Assembly: GCA_903872555.1 (NCBI GenBank)
Contig: CAIQLE010000317.1
Span: forward strand, 1-10,860
Length of the DNA: 10,860 nt
Direction: 5' to 3'
Source: an uncultured bacterium
GTDB taxonomy: Bacteria > Pseudomonadota > Gammaproteobacteria > Burkholderiales > Burkholderiaceae_D
Shown here: in pieces, positions 6,162 to 10,860 of the stretch
How positions within the stretch are numbered: position 1 is the first letter of the stretch
Layout: each line of letters begins with the position of its first letter
Made by a program: the position numbers and the translations under genes
The notes under the pieces: generated by a model
The model's input: only the letters and a program-made list of their open reading frames with translations
What the model was told of the DNA's origin: nothing
The model's database searches: none

Positions 6162-8936
6162 ATGTCTTTACTGACCAAAATTTTCGGCAGCCGCAATCAG
6201 CGCCTGATCAAGAAGCTGCAAAAAAATGTTCGCGACATCAATGCCATGGAACCTCTCCTTGAGCAGTTGTCCGACGAAGCCCTGAAAGCCAAGACGCCTG
6301 AGCTCAAGGCCAGGCTGGCTGCGGGCGCGACCACCGACGATATTCTGGTGGAAGCCTTTGCCGTCTGCCGCGAGGCCAGTAAACGCGTTCTGAAGATGCG
6401 GCACTTTGATGTGCAGCTGATCGGCGGCATGGTGCTTCATCAAGGCAAGATCGCCGAGATGGGTACAGGCGAAGGCAAGACCCTGATGGCGACACTGCCG
6501 GCCTACCTGAACGCACTCACAGGCAAGGGCGTACACATTGTCACCGTCAATGATTACCTCGCGCAGCGTGATGCTGAATGGATGAGCCGTCTGTACAGCT
6601 GGCTGGGTCTGTTCACAGGCGTGAACCTGTCGCAGGCTACGCATGAAGTCAAAAAATCAGCGTATGAAGCCGACATCACCTACGGTACCAACAATGAATT
6701 CGGTTTTGATTATTTGCGCGACAACATGGTGTACGCCACCACGGAGCGGGTACAGCGTGGCCTGGCCTTTGCCATCGTTGATGAAGTCGACTCGATTCTG
6801 ATTGATGAGGCGCGTACGCCGCTGATTATTTCCGGTCAGGCTGAAGATCACACCGAGCTGTATCGCAAGATGAATGCGCTGCCACCGATGCTGAGTCTGC
6901 AGATCGGTGAAGAAACGCCGGACGGCAAAGGCAAGGTAGATGTGCCGGGTGATTACACCAAGGATGAAAAAGCCAATACCGTTTTGCTGACCGAAGCCGG
7001 CCATGAAAAAGCCGAGCAGATACTGGCGCAGATGGGTTTGCTGGCTGAAGGCGCCTCCCTGTACGATCCTTCGAATATCTCTCTTATCCATCATCTGTAC
7101 GCAGCCTTGCGTGCCCACACGCTGTTCCATAAAGATCAGCAATATGTGGTGCAGGATAATGAAGTCGTGATCGTGGATGAATTCACCGGCCGCCTGATGT
7201 CGGGTCGCCGCTGGTCCGATGGCCTGCATCAGGCCGTTGAAGCCAAAGAAGGCGTGCGCATACAAAACGAGAACCAGACACTGGCCTCGGTCACCTTCCA
7301 GAATTACTTCCGCATGTACGGCAAGCTGTCCGGCATGACAGGTACGGCCGATACCGAAGCTTATGAGTTCCAGGAAATCTATGGCCTGGAAACCGTGGTC
7401 ATTCCACCGAACCGGCCTAGCCAGCGTAAAGACCGTCAGGATCAGGTCTTCAAAGGCGCACAGGGTAAATATCGTGCTGTGCTGACCGATATACGCGATT
7501 GCTATGAGCGCGGACAGCCTGTGCTGGTGGGTACGACCTCGATCGAGAATTCGGAACTGCTCTCGACCATGCTGACCGAAGCAGGTCTGCCACACAATGT
7601 ACTGAATGCGAAACAGCATGCACGCGAAGCAGAAATTATTGCGCAGGCGGGCCGTCCTAAAATGATCACCATTGCCACCAATATGGCTGGTCGTGGTACC
7701 GACATTGTTTTGGGCGGCAATGTCGACAAACAAGTGCAGCTGATAGAAGCCGACGCCAGCTTGTCGGATGCCGACAAGGCCGCGCGTTCAGAAACTTTGC
7801 GTGATGAATGGCAGTCACTGCATGAGCAGGTAGTCGCCGCCGGCGGTCTGCATATTATCGGCACCGAGCGTCATGAGTCGCGCCGTATCGACAATCAGTT
7901 GCGCGGCCGTTCAGGTCGACAGGGTGATCCGGGTTCTTCACGTTTCTATATGTCGCTGGATGACACCTTGCTGCGTATCTTTGCCGGCGAGCGTGTGCGC
8001 GCCGTAATGGAACGCCTGAAAATGCCTGAGGATGAACCTATCGAAGCCGGCATCGTGTCGCGTTCGATTGAGTCTGCACAGCGCAAAGTCGAGGCACGCA
8101 ATTTCGATATTCGTAAGCAATTGCTTGAATATGATGATGTCGCCAATGATCAGCGGCGTGTGATTTATCAGCAGCGTAATGAACTGCTGGAAACCGCCGA
8201 CATGACCGAGACCACGCATTCGCTCAGCCATGGTGTGTTCACGGATCTGTTCCGCCAGTATGTGCCGGAAGAGTCGATGGAAGAGCAATGGGATTTGCCC
8301 GGCCTGCAAGAAGTGCTGGCGCTGGAATGGCAGCTGGATCTGCCACTGGTCGACATGCTGACGGCTGAGCCGAATCTGGTGGATGAAGATCTGCTGGACC
8401 GCTTGCTGGATGCTGCCAACCGTATCTATCAGGCCAAGCTGGACACCGTGGGCCAGGATTCCTTCAGCGGTTTTGAGCGCAATGTGATGTTGCAGAGCAT
8501 GGACAATCACTGGCGCGAACATCTGGCGGCGCTGGACCATCTGCGTCAGGGCATACATCTGCGCGGCTATGCGCAAAAGAATCCTAAGCAGGAATACAAG
8601 CGTGAAGCGTTTGAGCTGTTTGCACAAATGCTGGATCTTATCCGTGACGATGTTGTGCGCGTGATCATGACGGTGCGCATACAGTCACAGGAAGAGATGG
8701 CTGCAGCCGAAGAAAAAATGGCTCATCCGCATCTGGAAAATGTGAATTACCAGCATGCCGATTTCAATCCTGATCTGGCACCGGAAGAATTGCTGGCGCC
8801 ACCGAAAGCAAGCGCTGGCGGCGCAGGCAGCGGCAGTGCCGGACTTCCATTTGGCATGCCCAAGGTAGGACGGAATGATCCTTGTCCTTGCGGCAGTGGC
8901 AAGAAATTCAAGGTCTGTCACGGCCGTCTGGCCTGA
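6162..8936 (+). CDS. secA: Preprotein translocase ATPase SecA
   Basis: SecA is the motor that pushes unfolded preproteins through SecYEG. The 924-residue protein has the DEAD-type motor NBD1 with Walker A GTGEGKT at about 101-107 and Walker B DEVD at 207-210, inside [21 protein letters not shown]. The preprotein cross-linking domain, NBD2 ([35 protein letters not shown]) and the helical scaffold/wing region follow. A Gly/Ala-rich linker leads to a C-terminal zinc-binding SEC-C motif, [13 protein letters not shown], which contacts SecB and lipid. Length is normal for betaproteobacteria. The ATG at 6162 ([14 protein letters not shown]) is the family start; an in-frame TTG at 6099 is not supported. 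The Shine-Dalgarno sequence is weak. No secM gene precedes it. A clear terminator follows. Confidence 0.98.
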   Translation: MSLLTKIFGSRNQRLIKKLQKNVRDINAMEPLLEQLSDEALKAKTPELKARLAAGATTDDILVEAFAVCREASKRVLKMRHFDVQLIGGMVLHQGKIAEMGTGEGKTLMATLPAYLNALTGKGVHIVTVNDYLAQRDAEWMSRLYSWLGLFTGVNLSQATHEVKKSAYEADITYGTNNEFGFDYLRDNMVYATTERVQRGLAFAIVDEVDSILIDEARTPLIISGQAEDHTELYRKMNALPPMLSLQIGEETPDGKGKVDVPGDYTKDEKANTVLLTEAGHEKAEQILAQMGLLAEGASLYDPSNISLIHHLYAALRAHTLFHKDQQYVVQDNEVVIVDEFTGRLMSGRRWSDGLHQAVEAKEGVRIQNENQTLASVTFQNYFRMYGKLSGMTGTADTEAYEFQEIYGLETVVIPPNRPSQRKDRQDQVFKGAQGKYRAVLTDIRDCYERGQPVLVGTTSIENSELLSTMLTEAGLPHNVLNAKQHAREAEIIAQAGRPKMITIATNMAGRGTDIVLGGNVDKQVQLIEADASLSDADKAARSETLRDEWQSLHEQVVAAGGLHIIGTERHESRRIDNQLRGRSGRQGDPGSSRFYMSLDDTLLRIFAGERVRAVMERLKMPEDEPIEAGIVSRSIESAQRKVEARNFDIRKQLLEYDDVANDQRRVIYQQRNELLETADMTETTHSLSHGVFTDLFRQYVPEESMEEQWDLPGLQEVLALEWQLDLPLVDMLTAEPNLVDEDLLDRLLDAANRIYQAKLDTVGQDSFSGFERNVMLQSMDNHWREHLAALDHLRQGIHLRGYAQKNPKQEYKREAFELFAQMLDLIRDDVVRVIMTVRIQSQEEMAAAEEKMAHPHLENVNYQHADFNPDLAPEELLAPPKASAGGAGSGSAGLPFGMPKVGRNDPCPCGSGKKFKVCHGRLA

Positions 8937-8955
8937 TGTGCTGAGGTTTTAAATC

Positions 8956-8984
8956 AAGGGCTCCAGTTTTCTGGAGCCTTTTTT
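8956..8984 (+). terminator. Intrinsic terminator after secA
   Basis: GGCTCCAG (8959-8966) pairs with CTGGAGCC (8971-8978) around a TTTT loop. The stem extends to 11 bp with a G-U and two A-U pairs, and a run of six T (8979-8984) follows. It separates secA from argJ, so argJ needs its own promoter. Confidence 0.9.
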
Positions 8985-9109
8985 CTGCTTCAGAGTTTTT
9001 CTGGCTAAACTTTTCACGCACTACAATGCAGGATGAATGAAACAGTCTGGTGCTTCCAGAATCCTTTCAACCCATCTGCTCCATCAACTCCAAACAGCGT
9101 ACTTACAAC

Positions 9110-10348
9110 ATGGCCGTCAACTCACCGCTTCCCATCGCCGCCAACCTGAAACCCGTGCCCGGTCTGCAGCTGGGTCATGCTGAAGCGGGTATCAAGAAAC
9201 CCGGTCGTAAAGATCTCTTGCTGGTGACACTGGCATCTGGTGCCAGCGTGGCAGGTGTCTTCACCACGAATCGCTTTTGCGCAGCTCCAGTGCAGCTTTC
9301 AAAAGCGCATCTGGATCATGCCAACATCGCTGGCAAGCCTATCAAAGCTCTGGTGATCAATACAGGTAATGCGAATGCAGGCACAGGCGAAGCCGGTCTT
9401 GCCAATGCAAACGCGACTTGCGTGGCGCTGGCGAAGTTGCTGCACTGTGAAGCGGAACAGATTTTGCCTTTTTCAACCGGTGTCATTCTTGAACCTTTGC
9501 CGGTCGACAGACTGGTCGCCGGTCTGCCGCAGGCTATCAGTCATCTGAAAGAAGATAACTGGTTGAATGCCGCTGAATCCATCATGACCACCGACACGCA
9601 GCCCAAGGCAGCCTCGCGCACGGTAACGATAGCGGGCAAGCGAGTCACGCTGACCGGTATCTCCAAAGGTGCCGGCATGATCAAGCCGAATATGGCCACC
9701 ATGCTGGGCTTTGTGGCCTGTGATGCCAGCGTGCCTCAGGCCCTGCTTGAACGCATGGTGAAGCAGGCAGCAGATGCCTCGTTCAATTGCATCACCATTG
9801 ATGGCGACACCTCGACCAATGATTCATTCATGCTGATCGCGACCGGTGCAGGTGAGCTGGAAATTACAGACGCGGCATCGGCCGACTATGCAGCACTGGC
9901 AGCTGTGGTGACCGAGCTGTCGCAAGAGCTGGCGCAAATGATTGTGCGTGACGGTGAGGGTGCCACCAAATTCATCACCATACAGGTCGAGCAAGGCCGT
10001 GATGTAGAAGAGTGCCGCAAGATCGCTTATGCGATCGGCCATTCACCGCTGGTGAAAACAGCTTTCTTCGCTTCCGATCCGAATCTTGGCCGCATTCTGG
10101 CGGCGATCGGTTATGCGGGCGTGAATGATCTGAATGTAGACAAACTGGATTTGTATCTGGACGATGTCTGGGTTGCGAAGCAGGGCGGGCGCCACCCTGA
10201 TTATCGTGAAGAAGACGGTCAGCGTGTGATGCAGCAAAGCGAAATCACCGTGCGCGTGGTGCTTGCTCGCGGCGATGCGGCGGCCACCATCTGGACCTGC
10301 GATCTGTCCCATGATTATGTGTCCATCAATGCAGATTACCGTTCCTGA
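9110..10348 (+). CDS. argJ: Bifunctional ornithine acetyltransferase / N-acetylglutamate synthase ArgJ
   Basis: ArgJ moves the acetyl group from N-acetylornithine to glutamate in the cyclic arginine pathway, and the bifunctional form can also use acetyl-CoA. The 412-residue precursor cleaves itself into alpha and beta chains. The cleavage motif [14 protein letters not shown] is visible, with the nucleophile Thr197 after Ala196. [44 protein letters not shown] and the terminal [12 protein letters not shown] are typical. The ATG at 9110 ([13 protein letters not shown]) gives the family N-terminus; the in-frame extension from 9050 adds 20 unconserved residues. The Shine-Dalgarno sequence is poor. 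Whether this copy also has synthase activity cannot be read from sequence. Confidence 0.96.
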   Translation: MAVNSPLPIAANLKPVPGLQLGHAEAGIKKPGRKDLLLVTLASGASVAGVFTTNRFCAAPVQLSKAHLDHANIAGKPIKALVINTGNANAGTGEAGLANANATCVALAKLLHCEAEQILPFSTGVILEPLPVDRLVAGLPQAISHLKEDNWLNAAESIMTTDTQPKAASRTVTIAGKRVTLTGISKGAGMIKPNMATMLGFVACDASVPQALLERMVKQAADASFNCITIDGDTSTNDSFMLIATGAGELEITDAASADYAALAAVVTELSQELAQMIVRDGEGATKFITIQVEQGRDVEECRKIAYAIGHSPLVKTAFFASDPNLGRILAAIGYAGVNDLNVDKLDLYLDDVWVAKQGGRHPDYREEDGQRVMQQSEITVRVVLARGDAAATIWTCDLSHDYVSINADYRS

Positions 10349-10406
10349 TTTTCAGGGCCGGAACACAATTGCAAAACGCAAGATCATGCGGCAAATCTAT
10401 GCAGTA

Positions 10407-10432
10407 AGCCTAAGAAGCAAGCCTAAGAAGCA
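10407..10432. repeat. Perfect 13-bp tandem duplication
   Basis: AGCCTAAGAAGCA occurs twice head to tail (10407-10419 and 10420-10432) in the 124-nt gap between argJ and the DUF815 gene. The gap holds no gene I can support. It starts with a 5-bp hairpin overlapping the argJ stop (10344-10356). The duplication may be a recent replication slip. Confidence 0.85.
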
Positions 10433-10472
10433 GGCCCATGATTAAAGACTATCACTCAAGCAAAATAATAAG

Positions 10473-10860
10473 ATGAACGATCTGGAAAAATTTCTGCAGC
10501 GTGCCGAGGCAGTGCTGGCGCGTGTCGAGACCCTGCTGCCTGCGCCGCAGTCAGCGACTGACTGGGAGGCATCGATAGCCTTCCGCTGGCGCGTGCAGCG
10601 CGATGGCCGTGGCTTCCTGCAGCCCGTGCGCCAGCCTGCGCGTATTGCTCTGGATGACTTGCATAACATCGCCGCGCAAAAAGAACAGATAGAGCAGAAC
10701 ACACGGCAGTTCGTGACCGGCAAACCGGCAAACAATGTGTTGTTGACCGGCGCGCGTGGCACAGGTAAATCTTCACTGATCAAGGCTTGTCTTGCACAGT
10801 TTGCCGAACAGGGTTTGCGCCTGATCGAGGTGGATAAAGAACATCTGGTTGATTTGCCCG
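10473..10860 (+). CDS. DUF815-family P-loop ATPase, 5' end (partial)
   Basis: The frame opens with an ATG at 10473 and stays open to the window edge, giving 129 residues. A helical N-terminal region is followed by a P-loop: NNVLLTGARGTGKSSLIKA, with Walker A GARGTGKS at residues 93-100, then LRLIEVDKEHLVDLP. This layout, and the position after argJ, match the DUF815 family of AAA-like ATPases, whose cellular role I do not know. No in-frame start exists upstream before a stop at 10443. The ribosome binding site is weak. The remaining AAA motifs lie beyond the window, so completeness cannot be judged. Confidence 0.85.
   Translation, partial: MNDLEKFLQRAEAVLARVETLLPAPQSATDWEASIAFRWRVQRDGRGFLQPVRQPARIALDDLHNIAAQKEQIEQNTRQFVTGKPANNVLLTGARGTGKSSLIKACLAQFAEQGLRLIEVDKEHLVDLP

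Noticed and set aside
6657..7733. 358-codon open frame on the minus strand inside secA
   Set aside because: It lies antisense to the conserved SecA motor domains and shows no recognisable family. Long antisense frames arise from the codon bias of the real gene. The same applies to minus-strand frames inside ftsA (1237-1983, 894-1601), lpxC (4667-5248, 4806-5369) and secA (7938-8627).
8998..9027. argJ promoter with -10 TACAAT at 9022-9027
   Set aside because: The -10 is good, but no -35 with a reasonable match lies 16-18 nt upstream. A promoter is expected here because of the secA terminator, but this one is not supported well enough to annotate.
9033..9170. Short frames starting at ATG 9033 or 9037 as an argJ leader peptide
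   Set aside because: Both run out of frame into argJ, are not rich in arginine codons and have no attenuator structure after them.
1..10860. CRISPR array, insertion sequence, tRNA or rRNA genes, prophage or defence genes
   Set aside because: No regularly spaced repeats, transposase-like proteins, terminal inverted repeats or tRNA-like folds were seen. All large genes are housekeeping genes in an expected order.

Overview
The window is a stretch of a bacterial dcw (division and cell wall) cluster running into its usual betaproteobacterial neighbours: ddl (3' end only), ftsQ, ftsA, ftsZ, a peroxiredoxin gene, lpxC, a DUF721/DciA-like gene on the opposite strand, secA, argJ, and the 5' end of a DUF815 ATPase gene. 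This order, the FtsQ N-terminus beginning MWNDIR, the FtsZ N-terminus MEIDMLE, and the peroxiredoxin between ftsZ and lpxC point to Burkholderiales, perhaps an Oxalobacteraceae-like lineage. The genus cannot be fixed from the sequence alone.

Layout. Positions 1-3929 are the + strand division block. Ddl makes D-Ala-D-Ala for peptidoglycan, FtsQ is the membrane scaffold of the divisome, FtsA tethers FtsZ to the membrane, and FtsZ forms the ring. The ftsQ-ftsA and ftsA-ftsZ junctions are longer than in a tightly packed dcw cluster (91 and 332 nt). Each holds one copy of a small imperfect-palindrome repeat. A strong intrinsic terminator closes the block at 3996-4030. Next come a peroxiredoxin gene and lpxC (lipid A synthesis), 18 nt apart and probably co-transcribed. 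The dciA-like gene at 5526-6020 (minus strand) converges on lpxC and diverges from secA. SecA, the preprotein translocase ATPase, is complete and followed by a second clear terminator (8956-8984). argJ (arginine biosynthesis) and a truncated DUF815 P-loop ATPase gene end the window.

The gene content is ordinary housekeeping; no mobile element, CRISPR array, tRNA or rRNA is visible, and no new multi-gene system is present. The unusual material lies between genes. The ftsQ stop and the ftsA start are linked by a 32-codon open frame that overlaps each of them in an ATGA. That frame contains a repeat copy whose stem differs from the second copy by a compensating base-pair change. There is also a 10-bp hairpin in the ftsZ leader, and a terminator placed directly against the peroxiredoxin ribosome binding site.
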